This document shows, in pieces, positions 8,951 through 16,658 of a DNA stretch of 64,000 nucleotides (positions are counted from its first letter, which is position 1; every line of letters begins with the position of its first letter). This DNA is from an uncultured Lachnospiraceae bacterium (GTDB taxonomy: Bacteria; Bacillota; Clostridia; Lachnospirales; Lachnospiraceae), in the NCBI GenBank assembly GCA_910587895.1, contig CAJUOE010000039.1:1-64000 (forward strand), read 5' to 3'. The translations under genes were made by a program, and so were the position numbers. Below the pieces are notes generated by a model, which was given only the letters and a program-made list of their open reading frames with translations, did no database searches and was not told where the DNA came from.

Positions 8951-9661
8951 ATGTACAGTTTTCACAGCAGGATCCGCTATAGCGAGGTGGACAACAGGGG
9001 ACGGGTTGCGCTGCCTGCGATTATAGATTATTTTCAGGATTGCAGTAATTTTCAATCAGAAGAGCTGGGAGTAGGGGTCTCGTTTTTGACTGAGCACCGG
9101 CTGGCATGGGTGGTGTCTTCCTGGCAGATTGAGGTTAATCGTTATCCCGGTATGGGAGAACGTGTAAAAGTTAGTACCTGGCCGTATGAATTCAAAGGAT
9201 TTTTCGGCTACCGTAATTTTACGATGGAGACAGAAGAGGGCGAGCTTTTGGCGTATGCCAATTCCATCTGGACGTTGCTGGATACAGAAAAGGGAAGACC
9301 CGCGAGGCCTTTGCCAGAACTGCTTCTGGCGTATGAGATGTCCCCGCAGCTTGCCATGGAATGTGATTCCCGAAAGGTGCCGTTTCCGGAACAGATGGAG
9401 CCTAGGGAGCCATTTCCGGTGCATAAGTACCATATTGATACGAATCAGCACGTAAACAATGGCAAATATGTCAGTATGGCGCAGGAATATATTCCATCCG
9501 GTTTTGAGATTTGCAAATTACGGGTAGAATACCGCAAGGCAGCGGTCTACGGGGATACGATGTTTCCATTTATTGCGGAAGAACAGGGAAAGATTACAGT
9601 AAAGCTTGCAGATGGGGAAGGAAAACCCTATGCTGTCATAGCGCTGGAGGAAAAGAAATGA
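8951..9661 (+). CDS. Acyl-ACP thioesterase
   Basis: The 236-residue double-hotdog protein of the plant-type FatA/B acyl-ACP thioesterase family hydrolyses acyl-ACP to free fatty acid in the cytoplasm. The N-terminal hotdog carries IRYSEVDNRGRVALPAI. The C-terminal hotdog carries the catalytic-type block HIDTNQHVNN (residues 161-170), with the Asn and His expected at the active site. AGGAGGAAATT precedes the ATG. The stop overlaps the start of the next gene by four bases (ATGA), so it is translated together with the CvfB homologue. Confidence 0.9.
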   Translation: MYSFHSRIRYSEVDNRGRVALPAIIDYFQDCSNFQSEELGVGVSFLTEHRLAWVVSSWQIEVNRYPGMGERVKVSTWPYEFKGFFGYRNFTMETEEGELLAYANSIWTLLDTEKGRPARPLPELLLAYEMSPQLAMECDSRKVPFPEQMEPREPFPVHKYHIDTNQHVNNGKYVSMAQEYIPSGFEICKLRVEYRKAAVYGDTMFPFIAEEQGKITVKLADGEGKPYAVIALEEKK

Positions 9662-10494
9662 TTCGACTCGGAGAAAAACAGAAACTTGTAGTAGTGAAGA
9701 AAGTAGATTTTGGCGTATACCTGGCAGAAAACATGGATTCAGAGACTAGGGTCCTGCTTCCGATGAAACAGGTGCCGGAGGGTACGCAGCCTGGAGATGA
9801 ACTGGAAGTGTTCATATACAAAGATTCCAAAGACCGCGTGATTTCTACCACGCATGAGCCTAAAATCAAAATGGGCCAGCTGGCTGCGCTTACCGTGCTA
9901 TCCGTTCAGAAGATTGGAGCGTTTTTGGACTGGGGGCTGGAAAAAGACCTGTTTCTGCCGTTTAAGGAACAGGCTGGCAAAGTCCAGGCCGGGGATGAAA
10001 TACTGGTGAGGCTGTATATTGATAAGAGCAGGAGGCTCTGCGCCAGCATGAGGGAGCTTTACGATATGCTGGAAACAGACTCTTCTTATGAGAAAGGGGA
10101 TATGGTTCAGGGACGTGTCTATGAGTTCAGTGATAATTTTGGTACGTTTCTTGCTGTCGATGACAGATATTCTGCCAGAATTCCCAGGCATGAGGATTGC
10201 AGTTCCCTGCGAATCGGGGATGTGGTGGAAGCCCGTGTTGCAGGCGTCAAAGTGGATGGCAAGCTGGATTTGACCCTGCGGGAAAAAGCATACATTCAAA
10301 TGGATCAGGATGCGCAGCGTATCATGGAGGTTCTGGAAGAGTTTGCCGGCGTTTTGCCGTTTAATGACAAAGCATCTCCGGAAATTATCATGCGCGAAAT
10401 GAAAATGAGCAAAAATGCTTTTAAACGTGCAGTCGGGCGGTTGTATAAAGAACATAAAATAGAGATTACTGATAAAAATATCCGAAAGATATAG
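9658..10494 (+). CDS. cvfB: S1-domain RNA-binding protein, CvfB family
   Basis: The 278-residue protein has tandem S1-like OB folds (residues ~1-65, ~68-135, ~150-215; for example VVKKVDFGVYLAE and VLSVQKIGAFLDWGLEKDLFLPF) and a C-terminal winged helix with MSKNAFKRAVGRLYKEHKIEI. This is the arrangement of CvfB of Staphylococcus and YitL of Bacillus, which bind RNA and affect expression of secreted factors. The start is the ATG overlapping the thioesterase stop; an upstream in-frame extension would run through that gene. Confidence 0.9.
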   Translation: MIRLGEKQKLVVVKKVDFGVYLAENMDSETRVLLPMKQVPEGTQPGDELEVFIYKDSKDRVISTTHEPKIKMGQLAALTVLSVQKIGAFLDWGLEKDLFLPFKEQAGKVQAGDEILVRLYIDKSRRLCASMRELYDMLETDSSYEKGDMVQGRVYEFSDNFGTFLAVDDRYSARIPRHEDCSSLRIGDVVEARVAGVKVDGKLDLTLREKAYIQMDQDAQRIMEVLEEFAGVLPFNDKASPEIIMREMKMSKNAFKRAVGRLYKEHKIEITDKNIRKI

Positions 10495-10503
10495 GAGGGC
10501 GTG

Positions 10504-11469
10504 ATGTCTCAGAATAAAAGTGTGAACCGTTTATTTTTAACAGTGGTATTGATTTATATTGGCGGCAGTCTGGGACTCAGCGCATTGTCGGCATTTACGC
10601 CGATGGGGGACCTGCCGATGTATGTTTCCCTGCTGTTGTCGCAGGCAATGGTCTTTGTACCATGTTTTCTCTACTGCAAATGGAAAAAGATAAAAATCAG
10701 GGAACTGATCCCATACCGGAAAATCAACTTCGTAACAATCATACTTGTAATCATCTGTACGTATCTGATGTATCCGCTGATGATTGTTCTGAATGCCATT
10801 TCCATGCTGTTTTCCACCTCGGGAACGGCAAATGTCATGGAGCTTATGCAGGGACAGAACTTTGTTTTGAGTACGCTGTTTATGGCGCTTTTACCTGCCT
10901 GCGTGGAAGAATTTATGTTCCGCGGCGTATTATTTCATACATATCGGAAGAGCAAAATGCTGCCCGCAATTTTTCTGAGCGCGTTTTTGTTCGGATGTAT
11001 GCATATGAATTTAAATCAGTTTATGTATGCGTTTGCACTGGGCGTATATCTTGCATTTCTGGTGGAGGCGACCGGAAGCATCTTCAGTTCGATGCTGGCA
11101 CATTTTACCCTCAATTTTACCAGCGTGGTCATGAGCACATTGCTGCCGTATTTTTATGAGATGATGGGCGTGCCTGAGACGGAGATGAGCCCGCAGGTTG
11201 GAAATGGAGGACTGGCCACTGCTATGCCGGGCGGCGAGGTTGCCATGCTCCTGATGGGAATTATGGTTTGGGCGGTGGTTGCAATTGCAACGACCTGCGC
11301 AGGATTTGGCATTTATATGGCAATCTGCAAGATTAACGGCCGCTGGGGATATGTCAAACGGATGTTTAAGAACGGAACGAAAGAGAGGCTGATTTCGTTT
11401 TCGCTTATTTTGGGAATTCTTATCACTTTTGCATTTATGGGATTTACGATTTATCTGGAATATCTGTGA
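10504..11469 (+). CDS. CPBP family intramembrane metalloprotease
   Basis: The 321-residue membrane protein has about eight helices and the three CPBP (CAAX protease / bacteriocin-processing) motifs: EE in CVEEFMFRG, the His in FGCMHMNLNQF, and the His/Asn in LAHFTLNF. Family members cleave or process membrane-associated substrates inside the bilayer; the substrate here is unknown. The ATG at 10504 is five bases after GGAGG and preferred over the GTG just before it. It is the third gene of a run with the thioesterase and CvfB genes. Confidence 0.88.
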   Translation: MSQNKSVNRLFLTVVLIYIGGSLGLSALSAFTPMGDLPMYVSLLLSQAMVFVPCFLYCKWKKIKIRELIPYRKINFVTIILVIICTYLMYPLMIVLNAISMLFSTSGTANVMELMQGQNFVLSTLFMALLPACVEEFMFRGVLFHTYRKSKMLPAIFLSAFLFGCMHMNLNQFMYAFALGVYLAFLVEATGSIFSSMLAHFTLNFTSVVMSTLLPYFYEMMGVPETEMSPQVGNGGLATAMPGGEVAMLLMGIMVWAVVAIATTCAGFGIYMAICKINGRWGYVKRMFKNGTKERLISFSLILGILITFAFMGFTIYLEYL

Positions 11470-11494
11470 TAGCGGGTATTTTCAGGTGTAAAGT

Positions 11495-11529
11495 ACAGGA
11501 GCAGATTACACATGGTAACCTGCTCCTGT
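11495..11529. terminator. Inverted repeat between convergent genes
   Basis: ACAGGAGCAG (11495-11504) pairs perfectly with CTGCTCCTGT (11520-11529). There is no clear T run on either side, so this is only a probable bidirectional terminator for the CPBP gene and the minus-strand yjfB gene. Confidence 0.5.
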
Positions 11530-11542
11530 CTGTTAGATGCTG

Positions 11543-11719
11543 TCAGAGGGAAATGTCAACATTTCCTCCCAGGTGAGGAGTAACGGATTGTTCCATGAGC
11601 TTTATCATGGAGTCTCCCATTGTCTCTGCTGCATCCAGCTGTTTGCCAAGCATGAGAATGCTGATATCATTGTTCAGCTGCGTCATGCTCAACGCGGTTG
11701 ATAAGGAAGCAATATCCAT
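11543..11719 (-). CDS. YjfB family putative motility protein
   Basis: The small protein of 58 residues matches the YjfB family (putative motility protein), with MDIASLSTALSMTQ at the start and a LGKQLDAAETMGDSM stretch. Family members are small and occur in flagellated Firmicutes; the molecular role is unknown. The chosen ATG at 11719 has AAGGAGGAATGTAAA in front. A longer reading frame to 11824 has no ribosome site and overlaps the upstream structured region. Confidence 0.75.
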   Translation of the reverse strand: MDIASLSTALSMTQLNNDISILMLGKQLDAAETMGDSMIKLMEQSVTPHLGGNVDISL

Positions 11720-11780
11720 TTTACATTCCTCCTTTCCATGCTTATTATGACATGAAAATGGGGAAAATGCAATTAGAGGA

Positions 11781-11861
11781 GGAAGGCAAATGCGCAGCAT
11801 TTCCGGAATGCCTTCCGACGACATGGCAGGAGACGCAAAGCGTCGCGTGCCGTTACATTGA
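11781..11861 (+). other. Structured leader with a possible 23-codon upstream ORF before trxB
   Basis: GGAAGGC (11781-11787) pairs with GCCTTCC (11810-11816) around an inner hairpin AAATGC/GCATTT, and a second hairpin GACGC-AAA-GCGTC lies at 11832-11844. An ATG at 11790, preceded by GAGGAGGAAGGC, opens 23 codons ending at 11861. Both could act as a leader control of thioredoxin reductase, or be incidental. Confidence 0.3.
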
Positions 11862-11877
11862 TGTTAGGAGGTTGATT

Positions 11878-12792
11878 ATGGTATATGATGTAATTATTCT
11901 GGGGAGCGGGCCTGCGGGATTAAGCGCGGCTGTCTATGCACAGCGCGCACGTTTCCACACACTTATTATAGAAGAAAAACCTTTGAGCGGGGGGCAGATC
12001 CTGGACACTTATGAGGTAGATAACTATCCGGGCCTTCCGGGAATAACCGGGTTTGAGCTGGGACAGAAATTCCGTACTCATGCGGATCAGTTTGGGGCGG
12101 AGTTTGTGAATGAACAGGTGAAGGAAATTCAGGTTGAGGGCGATAAGAAACTGGTTGTTACAGATAAAGGAAATTATGAGGCGAGGGCTCTGATTCTTGC
12201 AACCGGAGCCAGGCATCGGAAACTCAATGTTCCAGGAGAGGAGAAATTTACCGGAATGGGCGTCTCCTACTGCGCAACCTGCGACGGTGCATTTTTCCGT
12301 GGGAAAGACGTTATGGTTGTTGGCGGCGGCGATGTTGCGCTCGAAGATGCGCTGTTTCTGGCAAGGAGCTGTGAAAAGGTCTTTCTCGTCCATCGGAGGG
12401 AAGAGTTCAGGGGCGCACGGATTTTGCAGGAACGCGTGAAAGAGACAGGGAACATTGAACTCGTGTTGAACTATAACCTGAAAGAGATTCGCGGGGAGGA
12501 GCAGGTATCATCCGCGTTGCTGCGTCACAGCACAGAAGATGCCAAGCGCGAACTTCAGGTACAGGGTATCTTCATCGCAGTTGGGGTTGAGCCGAACACG
12601 ACGGCAATCCAGGGTATGGTTGCGCAGGATGAACAGGGGTATATCATTGCCGGGGAAGATACAAGGACAAGTGTGCCGGGAATCTTTGCAGCAGGCGATG
12701 TGCGCACAAAACAGCTGCGTCAGGTTATCACGGCGGCAGCGGACGGCGCGAACGCGATCACATCCGTAGAGCGCTATCTCAGCACGATTTGA
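11878..12792 (+). CDS. trxB: Thioredoxin reductase
   Basis: The 304-residue flavoprotein transfers electrons from NADPH through FAD and a redox disulfide to thioredoxin. It has the FAD-binding GSGPAG (9-14), the active-site CATC (132-135) and an NADPH-binding GGGDVALEDA block. The ending GIFAAGDVR is the second FAD motif. The ATG at 11878 follows TTAGGAGGTTGATT. No thioredoxin gene is adjacent, and the gene appears to be monocistronic. Confidence 0.95.
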   Translation: MVYDVIILGSGPAGLSAAVYAQRARFHTLIIEEKPLSGGQILDTYEVDNYPGLPGITGFELGQKFRTHADQFGAEFVNEQVKEIQVEGDKKLVVTDKGNYEARALILATGARHRKLNVPGEEKFTGMGVSYCATCDGAFFRGKDVMVVGGGDVALEDALFLARSCEKVFLVHRREEFRGARILQERVKETGNIELVLNYNLKEIRGEEQVSSALLRHSTEDAKRELQVQGIFIAVGVEPNTTAIQGMVAQDEQGYIIAGEDTRTSVPGIFAAGDVRTKQLRQVITAAADGANAITSVERYLSTI

Positions 12793-12883
12793 TGGTTGCG
12801 GATTATCTGGATATCATGGGAATAAAAACGCTATGAACAATAATCGGGGGCATTATTGATATAAATTTGTAACATATTAATGG

Positions 12884-12912
12884 TTGACATATGGTATACC
12901 CTTTGCTATAAT
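12884..12912 (+). promoter_or_regulatory. Full-consensus sigma-A promoter of the NlpC/P60 gene
   Basis: TTGACA, 17 bases, TATAAT, matching the consensus at all twelve positions. The predicted start is near 12919, giving a ~75-base leader. Confidence 0.85.
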
Positions 12913-12918
12913 TATCCC

Positions 12919-12935
12919 TGTAATAAAATTGTAAC
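12919..12935 (+). promoter_or_regulatory. WalR-type binding site
   Basis: TGTAAT, five bases, TGTAAC, an exact match to the WalR (YycF) consensus of two TGTWAH half sites five bases apart. It starts at the predicted transcription start. Further single TTGTAACA copies lie at 12867 and 12959. WalRK controls wall hydrolases in Firmicutes, and the gene downstream is such a hydrolase. A site at +1 would fit repression. The binding protein is inferred. Confidence 0.5.
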
Positions 12936-12993
12936 AAATGAGAAATTCCGACAGGAATTTGTAACAATAAACAGGATAAAAATGGAGGGTAAG

Positions 12994-14193
12994 ATGAACA
13001 GAAATTCAATCAGAAGAGCAACTACATGTTGCCTGACCGCAGCAGTTGTATTGTCTAGCAGTTCGTTTGTAACAAATGCAGCAAATGCAGGCGTAGGAAG
13101 CCTGATTTCGGCGAATCAGGTTGAAGTACAGGTTGGAAACGAGATAAGCTCTACCGCCGGTGTTTCAGGAACAATCGCCAAATCTCTGGGGAAGAAATCA
13201 GATTCCGCTCAGGTAGCGCAGAACGAGAAGGCAGTTGTAAAATCTGAATATGATGATATAGCAATCGCTCAGGTAGATAATTACGTAAATGTCCGTTCAA
13301 CCGCAGGTGAGGACGGAGAGGTACTTGGAAAATTATATAACGATTCTGCATGTACGGTTCTTGGAACCGAGGGTGACTGGTACAAGATTCACTCCGGTGA
13401 TGTGGAAGGCTACATAAAAGCAGAATTCCTGGAAGTTGGAAATGCTGAACTGGCAAAATCCGTTGGACGCCGTGTGGCAGATGTCAAGACGGATTCCCTG
13501 AATGTTCGTTCAGATGCGAATACAGATTCAGAGGTTCTTGGACAGGTTCCGGAAGGTGAGGAGCTTTCCGTAGTAGAAGAGAAGGACGGCTGGGTAAAGG
13601 TTTCCATCGAGGAAGGCGAAGGCTGGGTTTCCAGTGAGTTCGTTGATTGCAGTACCCACTATATTGTTGCAGAGTCCAAGGAAGCAGAAGAGGCTCGCCT
13701 GAAGAAAGAAGAAGAAGAGAGAAAAGCAGCAGAAGAGGCAGCAGCGGCAGCAGCAAGAAGGGCATCCGGTAGTTCCTCAAGATCCGCTGGTTCTTCCAGC
13801 TCCGGCGGCAGTGCAGCACCGAGCAGAAGCTACAATCCGCCAAGCGGCGGCAATGGACAGGCAGTTGCAAATTATGCCTGCCAGTTCGTAGGTAACCCGT
13901 ATGTATACGGTGGGACAAGCCTTACAAATGGAGCAGATTGTTCTGGATTTGTTATGAGTGTTTACGCAGCATTTGGCGTAGGACTTCCCCATTCCTCCAG
14001 CGCCCTTGCAGGTGTTGGCTATGGAGTTGACCCGGGCGCAATGCAGCCGGGAGATATCGTTTGCTACAGCGGACATGTTGGAATTTATGTAGGAAATAAC
14101 ACGATTGTCCATGCAAGTACCGAGGCAACAGGAATTAAATACACCTCTCCTGCAAACTATCGTGCAATTGTAGCAGTAAGAAGAATTTTTTAA
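12994..14193 (+). CDS. Secreted SH3b/NlpC-P60 peptidoglycan endopeptidase
   Basis: The 399-residue protein has a signal peptide (residues ~1-32), two bacterial SH3 domains (~88-145 and ~155-215, each with a VNVRS or LNVRS start) and an Ala/Glu/Lys then Ser/Gly linker. It ends in an NlpC/P60 domain with catalytic Cys in ADCSGF (316), His in GHVGIY (361) and a third polar site near HAS. It should cleave peptide stems of peptidoglycan outside the membrane. The ATG follows GGAGGGTAAG. The wide-open promoter and WalR box suggest a highly expressed, wall-stress-tuned hydrolase, and FtsEX, a known activator class for such enzymes, is encoded 4 kb downstream. Confidence 0.93.
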   Translation: MNRNSIRRATTCCLTAAVVLSSSSFVTNAANAGVGSLISANQVEVQVGNEISSTAGVSGTIAKSLGKKSDSAQVAQNEKAVVKSEYDDIAIAQVDNYVNVRSTAGEDGEVLGKLYNDSACTVLGTEGDWYKIHSGDVEGYIKAEFLEVGNAELAKSVGRRVADVKTDSLNVRSDANTDSEVLGQVPEGEELSVVEEKDGWVKVSIEEGEGWVSSEFVDCSTHYIVAESKEAEEARLKKEEEERKAAEEAAAAAARRASGSSSRSAGSSSSGGSAAPSRSYNPPSGGNGQAVANYACQFVGNPYVYGGTSLTNGADCSGFVMSVYAAFGVGLPHSSSALAGVGYGVDPGAMQPGDIVCYSGHVGIYVGNNTIVHASTEATGIKYTSPANYRAIVAVRRIF

Positions 14194-14210
14194 GGAAATG
14201 TAAACGAAAG

Positions 14211-14251
14211 ATAACCGGATTACAGTTAAGCTGTAATCCGGTTATTTTTAT
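14211..14251 (+). terminator. Terminator after the endopeptidase gene
   Basis: A perfect 15-bp stem (14211-14225 with 14231-14245) around loop TTAAG, followed by a T-rich tract. Confidence 0.9.
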
Positions 14252-14476
14252 CTTACAGGAAGAACCTTGTCATGCGAAAGAAGGAAAGCGCCTTCCTGTG
14301 AGAAAAAATATAAAATAGCGTCTACAGGACGTATTTTGCGAAATTGTTACACAATTCATACTTTTTCGACAAAGATTCTTTTCCATAAAATACAAAAATG
14401 ATTTGACAAAAAACGACTTTAACAAAATGCACAAAATCTTTGGGCTGACATAAAATTACAGGATTTGACGTAAAAG

Positions 14477-14548
14477 TTATCCACAAAATATTTGCCTGTA
14501 AAAAACCAGAATTTTGAGTTATACACGAAGTTATCAACGTTATCCACA
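14477..14548 (+). other. Cluster of four DnaA-box-like sites in an AT-rich gap
   Basis: Within 72 bases and all in the same orientation lie TTATCCACA (14477), TTATACACG (14519), TTATCAACG (14531) and TTATCCACA (14540). The last two are directly abutting. Two are perfect DnaA boxes. The surrounding 14252-14650 is very AT-rich, has no gene, and carries a CAAAACA-TG-TGTTTTG palindrome at 14588-14603. dnaA and dnaN are not nearby, so this may be a DnaA-regulated or DnaA-titrating site rather than the replication origin. Confidence 0.5.
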
Positions 14549-14651
14549 AAAAATACGACAAAAAGCGAGTTTACATAGTAAATGAATCAAAACATGTGTT
14601 TTGTGGAGTTGTAATAAATTTGACATTTCAGGAAAAAAATGGGGAAAAGAA

Positions 14652-14680
14652 TTGACAATCAAAAAAACAAAAAATATTAT
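14652..14680 (+). promoter_or_regulatory. Upstream promoter of the TagA-like gene
   Basis: TTGACA, 17 bases, TATTAT. Confidence 0.5.
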
Positions 14681-14721
14681 TTCCATTACAAAAATGTCTG
14701 TCAATTATTCAAAAACGGTAG

Positions 14722-14750
14722 TTGAAAAAAATTCCTTTATTTGGTATACT
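14722..14750 (+). promoter_or_regulatory. Downstream promoter of the TagA-like gene
   Basis: TTGAAA, 17 bases, TATACT, 70 bases after the first promoter. The two form a tandem pair; the leader to 14875 would be about 118 bases. Confidence 0.5.
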
Positions 14751-14874
14751 TCTAAAATAGTTTGTATTTATGTCTTATAATATGTCTTAATGTGACAGCC
14801 CCCATTCAGGTAAAAATTATATTGATGTCTGGTATGACAAATATTCATCAGTAAATGGAAGAGTATGGTGTAGT

Positions 14875-15567
14875 ATGGTGAAAAAGTTAGAAATCCTCGG
14901 CATAAAACTTAATAATTATACCGTTCGGGAAGCGATGCTTAAAATTGAGGTGTGTTGGAATAATACCATTATGAGTACCGTGGAAACCATTTCGATGGAC
15001 ACGCTGGTTAAGGCGCAGTCAGATGAATTGGTAAAAAGCTGCATAGAAAATCTGGATTTGGCAATTATTTGTGATAAAGAGATTTTGAAAGCGGCAGGGC
15101 TTGTCTCAACGCAGCGCATGAAAGAGACGGTGGAAAATGAATTTATGAAGGAATTTCTGAGGCGTGCCGTGCGCAACCGGCGTACCGTTTATCTTCTGGG
15201 GGAGACAGAGGAGCAGATTGAACTGCTGCGGGAATTTCTGGATGAGAAGTATGAGAGAATCAAGATTGCAGGCATATATGCATTATCTGCGTGCAATGGG
15301 GATTATGATACCGTTATCAATGAGATTAATATTGCCACGCCGGATGCGATTCTTTCGGTAATTCCTACGCCGGAACAGGAGTATTTTCTGAAAGAGCACA
15401 AGGAAAAGCTCAACGCCAAGATATGGTATGGCCTGGGCGGGGATTTTGCGGGCAGGCAGGGAAAATCCGAGGTGGCAGGTTTTGCCCGGAAACTGATACA
15501 GAAAGGAATTTTGCATACGCGGCTGATGCGTTATAAAAAAAGCGACGGTGAGGAAGGAAATGAATAA
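14875..15567 (+). CDS. WecG/TagA/CpsF family glycosyltransferase homologue, divergent
   Basis: The 230-residue protein aligns over its whole length with the WecG/TagA family, which transfers N-acetylmannosamine to lipid-linked sugar in teichoic acid or antigen synthesis at the inner membrane face. The clearest matches are VYLLGETEEQIELLREFL and the TPEQEYFLKEH...GLGGDF block. The family's usual N-terminal Asn/Thr strand and the Asp-Gly (pDG) loop are replaced here (TISMDTL; CDKE), so catalytic activity is doubtful. The ATG has a poor ribosome site (GGAAGAG). The gene overlaps yitT by 8 bases. Confidence 0.7.
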   Translation: MVKKLEILGIKLNNYTVREAMLKIEVCWNNTIMSTVETISMDTLVKAQSDELVKSCIENLDLAIICDKEILKAAGLVSTQRMKETVENEFMKEFLRRAVRNRRTVYLLGETEEQIELLREFLDEKYERIKIAGIYALSACNGDYDTVINEINIATPDAILSVIPTPEQEYFLKEHKEKLNAKIWYGLGGDFAGRQGKSEVAGFARKLIQKGILHTRLMRYKKSDGEEGNE

Positions 15568-16435
15568 AGTTTCTGTGAATAAAAGGAATCCTGTGGTGTT
15601 GTATCTGGCGATTATCGCCGGCACAGGGGTTTTGGCGTTTGCCATCAAATGTATTTTTGATCCGGTAGGTCTTGTTACAGGGGGATTTACCGGTATTGCA
15701 ATTTTGCTGAAAAAACTGACGGAATTTTTCTACGCGGGAGGCATACCGCTCTGGTTTGCCAATCTTGCCCTGAATATTCCATTTTTTATTATTGCCTTGT
15801 GGCTGAAAGGAAAGCGCTTCATCTGGAGGACCGGGTTTGCCACAGCGCTGCTCTCGGTATGGCTGTATGTGATACCGGAGATAGATTTCGTCGATGGAGA
15901 TTATATCCTGGCCGCCATTTTTGGCGGCGTGCTCGTGGGCGTTGCCATGGGAATGATTCTCTGGGCGGAGGCGACCACCGGCGGTACGGAGATGGTGGCG
16001 GTGCTCATGCAGGGGTGGCTCAGGCATTATTCGGTAGCGCAGATTATGCAGGTGTTGGACGGGCTTATCGTAATCGTCGGCATGTATGTGTTTGGCCTGC
16101 GCCCTTCCATGTATGCAATTGTGGCGATTTTTATTTCATCGAAAGTGATGGATAATATTTTGGAGGGTGTGAAATTTTCCAAGGCCGCATATATTATTAC
16201 AGATTCCTATGAGGAAATTGCAAAGAGGGTGATGGAGGAACTGGAGCGCGGGGTGACCGGAATGGAGGCGCATGGAATGTATTCCGGCGATAAGAAATGC
16301 GTGCTGTACTGCGTGGTGTCCAAGAAAGAGATTGTCCGTTTGAAGGAGCTTGTGCATCAGGTAGACAAGGATGCGTTTGTGGTCGTTGGTGATGTGAGGG
16401 AAGTGCTGGGTGAAGGGTTTGTATACTATGCCTAA
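15560..16435 (+). CDS. YitT family membrane protein
   Basis: The 291-residue protein has about six membrane helices (YitT_membrane, residues ~12-190), with FDPVGLVTGGFTGIAI and EATTGGTEMVA loops, and a C-terminal cytosolic DUF2179 domain ending in FVVVGDVREVLGEGF. The function of the family is not established; transport is often assumed. The start at 15560 is preceded by GAGGAAGG and lies inside the end of the glycosyltransferase-like gene, indicating coupling. Confidence 0.88.
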   Translation: MNKVSVNKRNPVVLYLAIIAGTGVLAFAIKCIFDPVGLVTGGFTGIAILLKKLTEFFYAGGIPLWFANLALNIPFFIIALWLKGKRFIWRTGFATALLSVWLYVIPEIDFVDGDYILAAIFGGVLVGVAMGMILWAEATTGGTEMVAVLMQGWLRHYSVAQIMQVLDGLIVIVGMYVFGLRPSMYAIVAIFISSKVMDNILEGVKFSKAAYIITDSYEEIAKRVMEELERGVTGMEAHGMYSGDKKCVLYCVVSKKEIVRLKELVHQVDKDAFVVVGDVREVLGEGFVYYA

Positions 16436-16466
16436 GACAAAAAATCTTATATTTCGAAAAATAATT

Positions 16467-16507
16467 GAGGAAATGCATAAAAAAATGATATTTTCCTCTT
16501 TATTTTT
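16467..16507 (+). terminator. AT-rich terminator after yitT
   Basis: GAGGAAA (16467-16473) pairs with TTTCCTC (16492-16498) over an 18-base loop, followed by TTTATTTTTTT. Confidence 0.5.
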
Positions 16508-16658
16508 TTGTGCTTTTGCATTAAAATATAAATTAGGTTATTTTTTTGCTGGAAAATAGGAGAAATATAATTTGTGAAAGTTGCATAGTCATAATGTACA
16601 AGTGTGTGAGTGAAAGCAGTAGGAGTAAGAGACAGAAAAAGGAAAGGGAGTGCATAAA

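Noticed and set aside
14477..14548. DnaA boxes taken as the chromosomal origin.
   Set aside because: No dnaA, dnaN, rpmH or gidA-type neighbours, so I list it only as a DnaA-box cluster.
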